DNA of 64,000 nt, from positions 3,782,001 to 3,846,000 of the forward strand of contig NZ_CP028901.1 of NCBI RefSeq assembly GCF_003058465.1, read 5' to 3'. This document shows, piece after piece, positions 29,771 to 38,800 of the stretch; position 1 is the first letter of the stretch, and each line of letters opens with the position of its first letter. The position numbers were made by a program, and so were the translations under genes. The DNA is from Orrella marina. GTDB taxonomy: Bacteria > Pseudomonadota > Gammaproteobacteria > Burkholderiales > Burkholderiaceae_B. A model generated the notes under the pieces. The model ran no database searches. It had not been told where the DNA came from and was given only the letters and a program-made list of their open reading frames with translations.

Positions 29771-29783
29771 TGATTGTCAATCA
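29771..29783. promoter_or_regulatory. Palindrome between Yip1-like and marR-type genes
   Basis: TGATTG-T-CAATCA is a perfect 13-base palindrome 34 bases upstream of the MarR-family start and next to AT-rich promoter-like sequence. It is a candidate autoregulatory site. Confidence 0.45.
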
Positions 29784-29816
29784 ATCGTTACATGCTCGTT
29801 AAACGGGGGAAACACG

Positions 29817-30233
29817 ATGGCTGGTCAGGACATCCAGGATGCGGTTTGCGTCGATTTCGAGCGGCTGTCACAGTTTCGTTACCGTCTACGTTGCTTTTTA
29901 CGAGTCAGCGAGGACATCTGTCGCGAGCATGGTCTGACACCGCTGCAGTACCAGTTAATGCTCCATTTGAAGGGACAACCAGACCGGGACTGGGCCACCA
30001 TCAGCGAGTTGGCCGAGAGGTTGCAGTCCAGGCATCACGGCGTTGTCGCTCTGGTGAACCGATGCGAGGCAGCCGGCCTGGTGCGACGTGGTCCCTGTCC
30101 GACTGATCAGCGGCAAGTCCGGGTCTATCTGTGCGCGGATGCAGAGGCCGTGCTGGAACAGGTCGCAACACTTCACCAGCCTGAGTTGACAAGGTTGCGT
30201 GAAGTGCTGGCTATGACCGGTTTAAGCGCCTGA
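29817..30233 (+). CDS. MarR family transcriptional regulator
   Basis: A 138-aa winged-helix regulator. The MarR pattern is visible: N-terminal dimer helix, LTPLQYQLMLHL, the recognition region TISELAERLQSRHHGVVALVNRCEAAGLVRR, and the wing D-Q-R-Q-V-R-V-Y-L (PTDQRQVRVYL). It probably represses itself and perhaps the divergent Yip1-like gene through the palindrome at 29771. Its ligand is unknown. It ends just before the insertion sequence. Confidence 0.88.
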   Translation: MAGQDIQDAVCVDFERLSQFRYRLRCFLRVSEDICREHGLTPLQYQLMLHLKGQPDRDWATISELAERLQSRHHGVVALVNRCEAAGLVRRGPCPTDQRQVRVYLCADAEAVLEQVATLHQPELTRLREVLAMTGLSA

Positions 30234-30267
30234 CCTGATCCGCTCAGATATGCATGAGAGGCGCTTA
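30223..30267. terminator. Inverted repeat at the end of the MarR gene, abutting the IS
   Basis: Arms TAAGCGCC (30223-30230) and GGCGCTTA (30260-30267) with a 29-base spacer. Before the IS inserted this would have lain between two convergent genes. The right arm overlaps the IS target duplication. Confidence 0.4.
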
Positions 30268-30268
30268 G
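30264..30268. repeat. Left copy of putative target-site duplication
   Basis: CTTAG, identical to the copy at 31576-31580 on the other side of the element. Confidence 0.6.
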
Positions 30269-31575
30269 AGACTGTAAATATTTAACTTGGTTATTTATTG
30301 GGAATCGGCTATGCTTATCGAATGCCGAATATCTCACCAATCGCTTTGCGCTGGGAGGCGCTGAACGAGACACTCAATGAGCGTCAGAGAAGATTGTTGC
30401 TCGGCGCAGAAGCCAAAGCACTCGGTCGAGGTGGCATAGCGGAGGTGGCATCGGCCACTGGTGCATCCCGCACAACGGTAGCCGCCGGTATCAAGGAGCT
30501 CGGCTCGTTGAAAAGTATCGACGCGGCGGATGACTCTCGGTCCATGACGGCAACAGGATCGCGTCGACCGGGAGGTGGCCGCAAGCGACTCGAGACAACC
30601 GATGAGACCTTGGTTGCAGACCTTTTGGCTCTGGTCGAGCCGACCACGCGAGGTGACCCGGAGTCACCGTTGCGCTGGACATGCAAGAGTCTGCGCAATC
30701 TGGCCGATGAGCTCAAGACCAGACATCATCAGGTCAGCCATGTGGTGGTGGGCAATATATTGCGTAGCCAGAATTTTAGTCTGCAAGCAAACGCCAAGGT
30801 GCTCGAAGGCAACCAGAGTCCTGATCGAAACGCACAGTTTGAGCACATCAATGCAGCCGTGAAGATCGCACTGGATGCAAACGAACCGGTCATTTCGGTC
30901 GATACCAAAAAGAAGGAGCTGGTTGGGGCATTCAAGAACGCGGGCCAGCGATGGCTGCCTAGAGGTCAACCCGATCAGGTCCAAGTTCATGACTTTGTCG
31001 ACAAGGATCTGGGGCGCGCCAATCCGTACGGCGTTTATGACATAGGTGCTAATGAGGGTTGGGTCAGCGTGGGAACGGATCACGACACGTCGGCATTTGC
31101 CGTGCAAACTATCCGGCGCTGGTGGTTCTCGATGGGCCGAGCGCGCTATCCTGAAGCCAGCCGATTGACGATCACAGCAGATGGTGGTGGCAGCAATGGC
31201 CATCGGGTTCGGCTATGGAAGTATGAGTTGAGCCAGTTAGCCAGGGAACTGGGGCTCGAGATTCACGTGCATCACTTTCCTCCCGGGACCAGCAAATGGA
31301 ACAAGATTGAACACCGCTTGTTCTCGTTCATCACCATGAACTGGCGCGCGCGCCCACTGATCAGTCACGAAGTCATTGTCAATCTGATCGCCAACACACG
31401 AACCCGTAGCGGCCTGTCGGTTAAGGCCGAGCTCGATACTGCCGCGTATCCGAAGGGAATTTCTGTCACTGACGCCCAAATGGCGACGATCAAGATCGAT
31501 CGAAGCGATTTTCATGGCGAATGGAATTACTGCATACGACCCTAGTCATTCGACTATATTATTTGTTAACAGTCC
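30269..31575 (+). mobile_element. ISAzo13-type insertion sequence, intact
   Basis: A 1307-bp element containing one full transposase gene. The ends match as short imperfect inverted repeats: left AGACTGTAAA, right (complement) GGACTGTTAA. A 5-bp direct repeat CTTAG flanks it (30264-30268 and 31576-31580), consistent with target duplication on insertion. Element ends are inferred from these repeats and have not been compared with a reference. It sits between the MarR gene and the last gene of the nar operon. Confidence 0.7.
30322..31545 (+). CDS. ISAzo13 family (Rhodopirellula-type DDE) transposase
   Basis: A 407-aa transposase. The N-terminal part has a helix-turn-helix-like stretch (GIAEVASATGASRTTVAAGIKEL). 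The catalytic residues of the DDE fold are D194 (VISVDTKKK), D287 (ITADGGGSNG) and E330 (NKIEHRLF), with the family-typical HHFPPGTSKWNKIEH block. The frame is uninterrupted, so the element may still be active. The ATG at 30322 is preferred to an in-frame TTG at 30298. Confidence 0.9.
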   Translation: MPNISPIALRWEALNETLNERQRRLLLGAEAKALGRGGIAEVASATGASRTTVAAGIKELGSLKSIDAADDSRSMTATGSRRPGGGRKRLETTDETLVADLLALVEPTTRGDPESPLRWTCKSLRNLADELKTRHHQVSHVVVGNILRSQNFSLQANAKVLEGNQSPDRNAQFEHINAAVKIALDANEPVISVDTKKKELVGAFKNAGQRWLPRGQPDQVQVHDFVDKDLGRANPYGVYDIGANEGWVSVGTDHDTSAFAVQTIRRWWFSMGRARYPEASRLTITADGGGSNGHRVRLWKYELSQLARELGLEIHVHHFPPGTSKWNKIEHRLFSFITMNWRARPLISHEVIVNLIANTRTRSGLSVKAELDTAAYPKGISVTDAQMATIKIDRSDFHGEWNYCIRP

Positions 31576-31580
31576 CTTAG
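31576..31580. repeat. Right copy of putative target-site duplication
   Basis: CTTAG; bases 31577-31579 are also the stop codon of the minus-strand gene that follows. Confidence 0.6.
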
Positions 31581-31978
31581 TTCAAAGCCACCGCATTGCC
31601 TTGACGGTCAAACGAGACGAAGTGACCAATCTGACCACTCTTGATCTGTTCAACCACACGCTCCATCAGCGTGGCGATTTGAGCTTCGTCGAGTTCATGA
31701 CCGGGCATTACGTCCATTGCCGTGACAAACAGAATGTCCCACTGAGGGATAAACTGGCGCGCCTCGTGTTCCAAGTCTGCAAACGACTTGATGTCCGAGG
31801 CGCGCTTGTCGACACTGGCCGCCGGGACTAGCGCACCGCCGTGGCCTTGCTCAAACTCCCTGCGTTGCTCTTCAGTACTGTCTTCAGGTAATTCGGCAAT
31901 GGTATACACCAGAAACAAGTGTTGTTTCAGGGCCTGCTCATTTGCCAGTTTGAGCAAATCGTCAAATTGATCAATCAT
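31577..31978 (-). CDS. Small conserved protein of nar gene clusters, function unknown
   Basis: A 133-aa soluble acidic protein with no signal or membrane segment. Landmarks are LFLVYTIAELPEDSTEEQRREFEQGHGGAL-type sequence, SVDKRASDIKSFADL, WDILFVTAMDV and a final FVSFDRQGNAVALN. I recall similar proteins next to nar operons in Betaproteobacteria, sometimes with an unsupported ribonucleotide-reductase label; nothing in the sequence backs that label. It is the last gene after the isomerase (5-base gap). Its stop codon is supplied by the IS target repeat. A role in nitrate reductase maturation is conceivable but unproven. Confidence 0.7.
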   Translation of the reverse strand: MIDQFDDLLKLANEQALKQHLFLVYTIAELPEDSTEEQRREFEQGHGGALVPAASVDKRASDIKSFADLEHEARQFIPQWDILFVTAMDVMPGHELDEAQIATLMERVVEQIKSGQIGHFVSFDRQGNAVALN

Positions 31979-31983
31979 GCTTG

Positions 31984-32763
31984 CTACCCCTGAACCAGGG
32001 GGCTGTCTGCCCCTTCAATTTCCACGCCACGAACATCGGCCTCGCCCGCCAGAATCATCATGTATTGGCGTAATGCGGTTGAACGTGACTGGACTTGAAG
32101 GGTCATGGCGACCCGCTCCTGAACCTCCTCAAATGTCAACTGCCGACCTTGGTTTGAGGCCAGAACCTCGACGATGTGCAAACCGAACCGGGAGTGCACC
32201 AGGCGTGGATGTAGTCCGGGCGGCATCATGCCGGCACTGTCCCAGAAGAATGCCTGAGCAAGCTCGGGCGCACACTCCTGAGGCGTGATCCAGCCGAGAT
32301 CGCCACCCTGTTGCGATGAGGGGCAGTTCGAATATTCGGCGGCAGCTCTGGCGAAACCATCAGGTGCTGCGTCCCTGGCCGTGAGAGAAAGCAGTACGCC
32401 CTCGGCTTTGTTTGCCAGTGCCTGCACGTTGACCCCGGGCGTGACCGCGAAAAGAATGTGGCGTGCGTGCAAGGACTGGTCGATAACGTATCGATGCCGG
32501 TTGGCCGCGTAATGCCGTTGTTGCTCCTGTGGGTCCGGCTCGGGTGTGCTCACTTCACGCTCTAGCATCTGCTCGATGATGTCTTGCGTCTGGCTATCCG
32601 GGAACTGAAACGCAGACATGCCATGGTCCTGAAGCAGGCCAAGCGCCACGGCACGCTGGCGCAGCAGTTCTGTGTAGGCCCTTTCTCGCAGCGAGTCGGC
32701 TGACACTGCCTCATCTGGGTGGGCCAGTTGCGTGTTATTGATGCTGGGCATGGATGTTGTCAT
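31984..32763 (-). CDS. Parvulin-type peptidylprolyl isomerase (NifM/SurA-like) of the nar operon
   Basis: A 259-aa protein with an N-terminal chaperone-like helical region and a C-terminal parvulin domain (ARHILFAVTPGVN, CPSSQQGGDLGWIT, PPGLHPRLVHSRFGLHIVEV). No signal peptide is seen, so it is likely cytoplasmic. An equivalent isomerase follows narI in Pseudomonas and other nar operons, where it is thought to help the reductase fold. The ATG at 32763 has AGGAAC upstream; a TTG at 32799 overlapping narI is a weaker alternative. Confidence 0.85.
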   Translation of the reverse strand: MTTSMPSINNTQLAHPDEAVSADSLRERAYTELLRQRAVALGLLQDHGMSAFQFPDSQTQDIIEQMLEREVSTPEPDPQEQQRHYAANRHRYVIDQSLHARHILFAVTPGVNVQALANKAEGVLLSLTARDAAPDGFARAAAEYSNCPSSQQGGDLGWITPQECAPELAQAFFWDSAGMMPPGLHPRLVHSRFGLHIVEVLASNQGRQLTFEEVQERVAMTLQVQSRSTALRQYMMILAGEADVRGVEIEGADSPLVQG

Positions 32764-32795
32764 GATCGTTCCTGTTCTCGGGCTTCTGGCAGACG

Positions 32796-33524
32796 TCAAC
32801 GTGACGCGCCGGATTGCTGGTTTGACACACTTGGCTTGAGACCCAGTTTTCTGCTGCGAACAACTTGTGGTGGTCTGAAGAGGTAGGCAAGCGTGCCAAA
32901 GCCACTCCAGACGTGCACCAGTCGCGAAAACGGGAACAGCAAAAAGATGGTCATGCCAAGCACCAGATGGACCTTGTAAGGCCAGTCAAGTGCCACGAGT
33001 CCGGCGGCATCCGGTCTGAACGTGAAGATGCGCTGTGCCCAGTCCGAAAGTACCAGCATCACCGAGCCATCCGAATGTCCGATTGAATAAGGCAGTGTGA
33101 TCAGGCCTAGCACCAGCTGGATCCACAGGATGATCAGGATGAAGAGATCCGTACGGTGACTGGTTAGCCGGATCCTGGGATCAAACAGGCGACGATGCAA
33201 CAGCATGGTCAGACCAATGAAACAGATAATGCCAGCCACGCCACCCGCGTAGACGGCCACCAGTTGCTTGGCACCAGGACTGATGAACGGCTCGTAGATG
33301 AAATGCGGAGTAAGCAAGCCGACCGTATGTCCAAAAAACAGAAACAGGATGCCAGCGTGAAACAGGTTACTGCCCCAGCGCAACTGCCTGGCGCGCAGCA
33401 GTTGCGACGAATCGCTCTTCCAGGTGTACTGGTCACGGTCAAACCGGGCCAGGCTTCCCATCAGAAACACGGTCAGACAAATATATGGATAGACGTTGAA
33501 TAGGAAATTATGCAGCGTGTTCAT
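32796..33524 (-). CDS. narI: Respiratory nitrate reductase gamma subunit (cytochrome b) NarI
   Basis: A 242-aa membrane subunit with five transmembrane helices that oxidises quinol and passes electrons to NarH through two hemes b. The heme-ligand histidines are visible in HAGILFLFFGHTVG, near the N-terminus, and in YKVHLVLGMTIFLLFPFSRLVHVWS at the C-terminal end. Start overlaps the narJ stop (ATGA), indicating coupled translation. Length is near normal. Confidence 0.95.
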   Translation of the reverse strand: MNTLHNFLFNVYPYICLTVFLMGSLARFDRDQYTWKSDSSQLLRARQLRWGSNLFHAGILFLFFGHTVGLLTPHFIYEPFISPGAKQLVAVYAGGVAGIICFIGLTMLLHRRLFDPRIRLTSHRTDLFILIILWIQLVLGLITLPYSIGHSDGSVMLVLSDWAQRIFTFRPDAAGLVALDWPYKVHLVLGMTIFLLFPFSRLVHVWSGFGTLAYLFRPPQVVRSRKLGLKPSVSNQQSGASR

Positions 33525-34243
33525 GCCTGCGCTCCTGGGTTCGGGGTGTGGCTCGAAGGGGAAAGGGATTCGGTTCGTCTGACGATATGGATCGGTTGTG
33601 GTTGCCCTGGGCGAGCCTGGCCTTTGGTGGAGCAACCATCAAAGGCCGCGGGCTCCGCCCAGCTGTCGTCCAGACCGTCGTCCTGTGCAATCTCGACGGC
33701 TCGAGCCTGTTCGCCAGCCAGCTCGATGATTGCCGCCAGTACACTTGCATAAGGACTGTGACGGTTGGCTAATGCCGTGAAGATGGCTTGTGCGATATGT
33801 ACGGTCTCGCCTAAAAATGCTCTCGCCTGCTGTGCAGGCTGGGTCGAAGCGAACTCCAGCACCACCGGCAGGTAGTCCGGAAGCTCATGCGGCGCCAGCA
33901 GCAGGCCTGCCTGTTCATAGGTCTGGATCAGGTCAATCATGGCAGGACCCCGGTCGCGGGAATCCCCGTGGACATGCTCGAACAGGAACAAGGATGTCTG
34001 CCGTCCCCGGTCGAAGGTCTCCACGTACTCGGCTTCAATCAGCATCGACGGGCCACTGGCCAGACGAGTGATGACACGGCGCAGTTCCTGCTGGCGAGAT
34101 TGCGAGAGTGCGCCCTCCTGCGCGAGCGCGTCAATCAACTCCTGCGAATGCTCGCGCACTGCTGTATCCGGATAGCGCAACAGGTGGGCTAGCACACGCA
34201 ATGTGTGGCCGACAGCTTTGGTGGCGTGGTTGAAACGTTTCAT
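33521..34243 (-). CDS. narJ: Nitrate reductase molybdenum cofactor assembly chaperone NarJ
   Basis: A 240-aa all-helical TorD-fold chaperone that holds apo-NarGH for cofactor insertion. The family block YVETFDRGRQTSLFLFEHVHGDSRDRG is intact, followed by ELPDYLPVVLEF. It starts one base after the narH stop and overlaps narI. The C-terminal tail beyond residue ~200 is low-complexity. It is not part of the final enzyme. Confidence 0.95.
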   Translation of the reverse strand: MKRFNHATKAVGHTLRVLAHLLRYPDTAVREHSQELIDALAQEGALSQSRQQELRRVITRLASGPSMLIEAEYVETFDRGRQTSLFLFEHVHGDSRDRGPAMIDLIQTYEQAGLLLAPHELPDYLPVVLEFASTQPAQQARAFLGETVHIAQAIFTALANRHSPYASVLAAIIELAGEQARAVEIAQDDGLDDSWAEPAAFDGCSTKGQARPGQPQPIHIVRRTESLSPSSHTPNPGAQA

Positions 34244-34244
34244 G

Positions 34245-35777
34245 TCAGGCCTCCACCTTGATCGGTATCGTCCGCTTCTTCTCACTCCCAAACAGACTGG
34301 TTTCGGTCACCCCTTCCGAACATCCGTTTCCAAAACTGAAACCACAGCCTCCGCGGACATTGAAAGCATTTTCTGCATACTCGCGATGGGTGGTTGGAAT
34401 CACGAAACGGTCTTCGTAGTTTGCGATGGCCATGTAGCGATACATATCCTCGACCTCAGCGACACTGAGTCCGACTTGTTCAAGCACGTCGGTGTCCACC
34501 CTTGCGTCAACGTGCTTGTTGCGCTGGAACACACGCATTGCCAGCATGCGTTCGAGAGCTCGCACTACTGGTTCAGTCTTCCCGGCGGTCAGGAGGTTTG
34601 CTAGGTACTTGACCGGAATGCGCAACTGGCTCACATCGGGGATCTGCCCGTTGGCTTGGACTAGTCCTGCATTGGCGGCTGCCGATATGGGTGAAAGTGG
34701 TGGTACATACCAGACCATCGGCAGCGTGCGGTACTCCGGGTGCAGTGGCAGGGCGACTTTCCAGTCAACCGCCATCTTGTAGACCGGACTCTGGCGAGCA
34801 GCCTGCATCCACGCATCCGGAATGCCGTCGACACGTGCCTGCTCAATGACCCTGGGGTCATTGGGATCCAGGAAAATGTCGAGCTGAGCTTCGTACAGGT
34901 CGGCCTCATGTTCCACACTGGCTGCCTCGGCGATGCGGTCCGCGTCATAGAGTAGTACGCCGAGATACCGGATGCGTCCGACGCACGTTTCCGAGCAGAC
35001 CGTTGGCTGACCTGCCTCTATCCTTGGGTAGCAGAAAATGCACTTCTCCGCCTTGCCACTTTTCCAGTTGTAGTAAATCTTCTTGTACGGGCAGCCGCTC
35101 ACGCACATGCGCCAGCCGCGGCACTTGTCCTGGTCGATCAGCACGATTCCGTCTTCTTCGCGCTTGTAGATGGAACCGGACGGGCAGGAAGCAACACAGG
35201 CCGGATTCAGACAGTGCTCGCACAGCCGCGGCAAGTACATCATGAAGGTGTTCTCAAACTGGCCGACCATCTCTTTCTGCGCGGCTTCAAATCCATTGAA
35301 GTTACTGTCTTCACTGCGCTTGCTGAACTCGCCACCCAGCAGCTCTTCCCAGTTCGGACCCCACTCGATCTTCTCCATGCGCATGCCGGTGATCAGTGAG
35401 CGTGGCCGGGCTGTCGGTGCATGTTTCATCTCCGGTGCAGACTGAAGATGGTCGTAATCGAACGTGAACGGCTCGTAGTAGTCGTCAATCTGTGGCAGGT
35501 GAGGATTGGCAAAGATTTTCATGAGCAACTGCCACTTGCCACCTTGCTTCGGGACGATGCTTCCGTTGGAGCGCCGTTCCCAGCCACCCTTCCAGCGGTC
35601 CTGATTCTCCCACTCTTTGGGGTAGCCGATACCCGGCTTGGTCTCGACGTTGTTGAACCATGCATACTCGACGCCTGGACGGCTGGTCCAGACGTTCTTG
35701 CAGGTCACCGAACAGGTGTGGCACCCGATGCACTTGTCCAGATTGAGCACCATGCCGATCTGTGCACGAACTTTCAT
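34245..35777 (-). CDS. narH: Respiratory nitrate reductase beta subunit NarH
   Basis: A 510-aa iron-sulfur electron-transfer subunit. The first cluster motif is C16-x2-C19-x2-C22-x3-C26. Three further Cys groups follow (CEHCLNPACVASCP; CRGWRMCVSGCP; CIFCYPR...CSETC). The Trp in CRGWRMC replaces a Cys and creates the characteristic [3Fe-4S] site of NarH. It sits on the cytoplasmic face between NarG and NarI. AAGGAGTCAGC precedes the ATG. Confidence 0.97.
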   Translation of the reverse strand: MKVRAQIGMVLNLDKCIGCHTCSVTCKNVWTSRPGVEYAWFNNVETKPGIGYPKEWENQDRWKGGWERRSNGSIVPKQGGKWQLLMKIFANPHLPQIDDYYEPFTFDYDHLQSAPEMKHAPTARPRSLITGMRMEKIEWGPNWEELLGGEFSKRSEDSNFNGFEAAQKEMVGQFENTFMMYLPRLCEHCLNPACVASCPSGSIYKREEDGIVLIDQDKCRGWRMCVSGCPYKKIYYNWKSGKAEKCIFCYPRIEAGQPTVCSETCVGRIRYLGVLLYDADRIAEAASVEHEADLYEAQLDIFLDPNDPRVIEQARVDGIPDAWMQAARQSPVYKMAVDWKVALPLHPEYRTLPMVWYVPPLSPISAAANAGLVQANGQIPDVSQLRIPVKYLANLLTAGKTEPVVRALERMLAMRVFQRNKHVDARVDTDVLEQVGLSVAEVEDMYRYMAIANYEDRFVIPTTHREYAENAFNVRGGCGFSFGNGCSEGVTETSLFGSEKKRTIPIKVEA

Positions 35778-35803
35778 TTGCTGACTCCTTGATTCGACGT
35801 GCT

Positions 35804-38800
35804 TTAAGGGTTCTCGCCCTGCGATTGATAGACTTTGGCCAGATGATCATCACGGGGTGTATCAAGCCAGTCGACTTTCTTCATCTTGCGAACCACCACG
35901 AACTCGTCCCGATTGGTGCCGATCGTGCCGTAGTAGTTGAAACCGTAGCTGTACTGGGCATAGCCGCCAATCATGTGGGTTGGCTTGGTCACGATTCGGG
36001 TGACTGAATTGTGAATGCCACCCCGCACGCCGGTGATCTCGGATCCCGGGGTGTTGATGATCTTCTCCTGGGCGTGATACATCATGACCATCCCGGGATT
36101 GACCCGCTGACTCACCACTGCCCGGGCTGCGATTGCCCCATTGATGTTGAACAGTTCAACCCAGTCGTTATCAACGATTCCGGCTTTGCCTGCATCGTCT
36201 TCGCTCAACCAGATGATCGGACCGCCTCTTGCCAGCGTCAGCATGTGCAGGTTGTCACTGTAGGTGGAGTGAATTCCCCACTTCTGGTGTGGCGTGATGA
36301 AATTCAGCAAGATCTCGGTATTGCCATTGGGCTTGATCTGATGGATACCACTTGTGGTCTTGAGGTCTACCGGTGGGCGATAGGTGCTGAAACCTTCACC
36401 GAATGCAATCATCCAGGCGTGATCCTGATAGAACTGCTGGCGCCCAGTCAGGGTGCGCCACGGGATCAGCTCGTGAACGTTGGTGTAGCCGGCGTTGTAG
36501 CTCACGGTTTCACTTTCGATCCCGCTCCAGGTGGGTGAGCTGATGATTTTGCGAGGTTGTGCCTGGATGTCGCGGTAACGGATTTTTTCGTCCTCGCGAT
36601 AGAGGGCCAGATGGGTATGGTCACGTCCTGTCTGCTTTGACAGTGCTTCCCATGCCTTGACCGCGACATGCCCGTTGGTTTCTGGTGCCAGCTGCAAAAT
36701 GACCTCGCAGGCGTCAATGTCGGTGACGATGCGAGGCATGTCCCGCGTGGCGCCGGGCTCAAGTGTCTTGCCATTGAGCTGTCCGAGCTGGGTCACTTCA
36801 GTTTCGGTCTTCCAGGAAATGCCTTTTCCACCGTTTCCGATCTGCTTCATCAGTGGACCGAGCGCTGTGAACTGTTTGTAGACATTGGGATAGTCGCGAC
36901 TGACCACGGCAATCTGAGGCGCTGTCTTGCCGGGAATCAGGTCACAGTCGCCGTTTCTCCATTCCTTCACGTCAAAGGGCTGGGCGAGCTCGGCGGGTGT
37001 GTCGTGCATCAGCGGTGTGAGCACCACATCCTTCTCGACGCCAAGGTGACCCACGCAGACCTCGCTGAATGCCTTGGCAAATCCTTTGTAGATCTCCCAG
37101 TCCGAGCGTGACTGGAATACTGGGTCAACTGCTGCCGATAGTGGATGGATGAAAGGATGCATGTCGCTGGTGTTCAAGTCGTTCTTTTCGTACCAGCTGG
37201 CGGTCGGCAGGACGATGTCCGAGTACAGGCAGGTCGTCGACATGCGAAAGTCCAGTGTGACCAGCAGGTCGAGCTTGCCCTCAGGTGCCTGGTCGTGCCA
37301 CTTCACATGCCTGGGCTTGGCATCCTCTTCGCCAAGGTCCTTGCCCTGGAGGCCGCTTTCTGTCCCTAGAAGATGTTTGCAGAAGTACTCGTGCCCTTTA
37401 CCGCTCGAGCCCAGCAGATTGGAACGCCAGACAAACATGTTGCGCGGCCAGTTCTCAGGTGCGTCCGGGTCCTCGCAGCTCATCTGCAACTCGCCGCTCG
37501 CCAGTGCTTTTGCCACAAACTCCTTGGGGTCGACATTGTTTGCCTGTGCTTTTGCGACCAGTTCGATCGGGTTGGCCGTGAGTTGAGGTGCACTGGGCAG
37601 CCACCCCATGCGTTCTGCTCGCACGTTGTAGTCAATCATGCTGCCGCCATAGACTTGCTTGTCGGCCAGCGGTGACACAATCTCCCCTAGATCGAGTTTT
37701 TCATAACGCCACTGATCCGTGTGCGCGTAGAAGAAACTGGTGCTGTTCATCTGACGAGGTGGGCGGATCCAGTCAAGTGCGAAGGCCAGTGCGGTCCAGC
37801 CTGTCTGCGGACGCAACTTTTCCTGTCCGACGTAGTGTGCCCAGCCGCCCCCGCTTTTGCCGATACATCCGCACATCATCAGCAGATTGATGACGCCACG
37901 GTAGTTCATGTCGCAGTGGTACCAGTGGTTCATGGCGGCGCCAATGATCACCATCGAGCGGCCTTCTGTCTTGTGGGCATTCTCGGCGAACTCGCGTGCT
38001 ACCGTGATCACCTGCTGGCGCGCAACGCCAGTGATGCTTTCCTGCCATGCGGGCGTGTAGGGCGCGTCGTCGTCATATGACTTCGCGCCGCTTCCCAGGC
38101 CGCGGTCGATGCCATACTGGGCAACTTGCAGATCGAAAACGGTCGATGCCAGCACCGACTGGCCATCGGCCAGGGTAAGGCGAACAGCCGGGACCCGGGC
38201 ACGATTGATGTCGCCCTGCGCCGGGTTGTTCGCAAAGTGAGGGGTGTTCTGGCCGCCAAAGTACGGCAATCCGACTTCGACAATTTCATGCGGTTGATCG
38301 CCATCTTCGATGATCGACAGTTTGAGTCTGGTCTCTTGGCCGTCGGCCGCATTCCTGGACTCGAGGTTCCACTTGCGCTCATCTGAGCGGCCCTCCGGTC
38401 CCCAGCGAAATCCGATCGACCCATTGGGCAGAACCAGATTGCCCTGCACATCAAACGCGAGTGTCTTCCATTCAGGATTGTTTTCCTGGCCAAGCTGGCC
38501 AGCGATGTCGCTGGCTCGCAGGTACCGGTCCGGAACCTGGATGACCTGACCATCCGGTGTCGTCTGCTCCTTGAGAAGCAAAACCATAGGCAGGTCGGTG
38601 TAGCGTCTGGCGTAGTCATCAAAGTATGCGCTGCGCTTGCCACCTCCATCCGGAAAGTAGAATTCTTTGAGAGCTACATGGCCCATGGCCATGGCCAGTG
38701 CCGCATCAGTCCCCTGTTTGGGATGCATCCAGATGTCGGCCAGCTTGGCGACTTCCGAGAAGTCTGGTGTGACTGCGACGGTTTTGGTGCCCTTGTAACG

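Noticed and set aside
37145..38386. Several long plus-strand frames opposite narG and other nar genes
   Set aside because: They are antisense shadows of the high-GC narG codons; the minus-strand protein is unmistakable.
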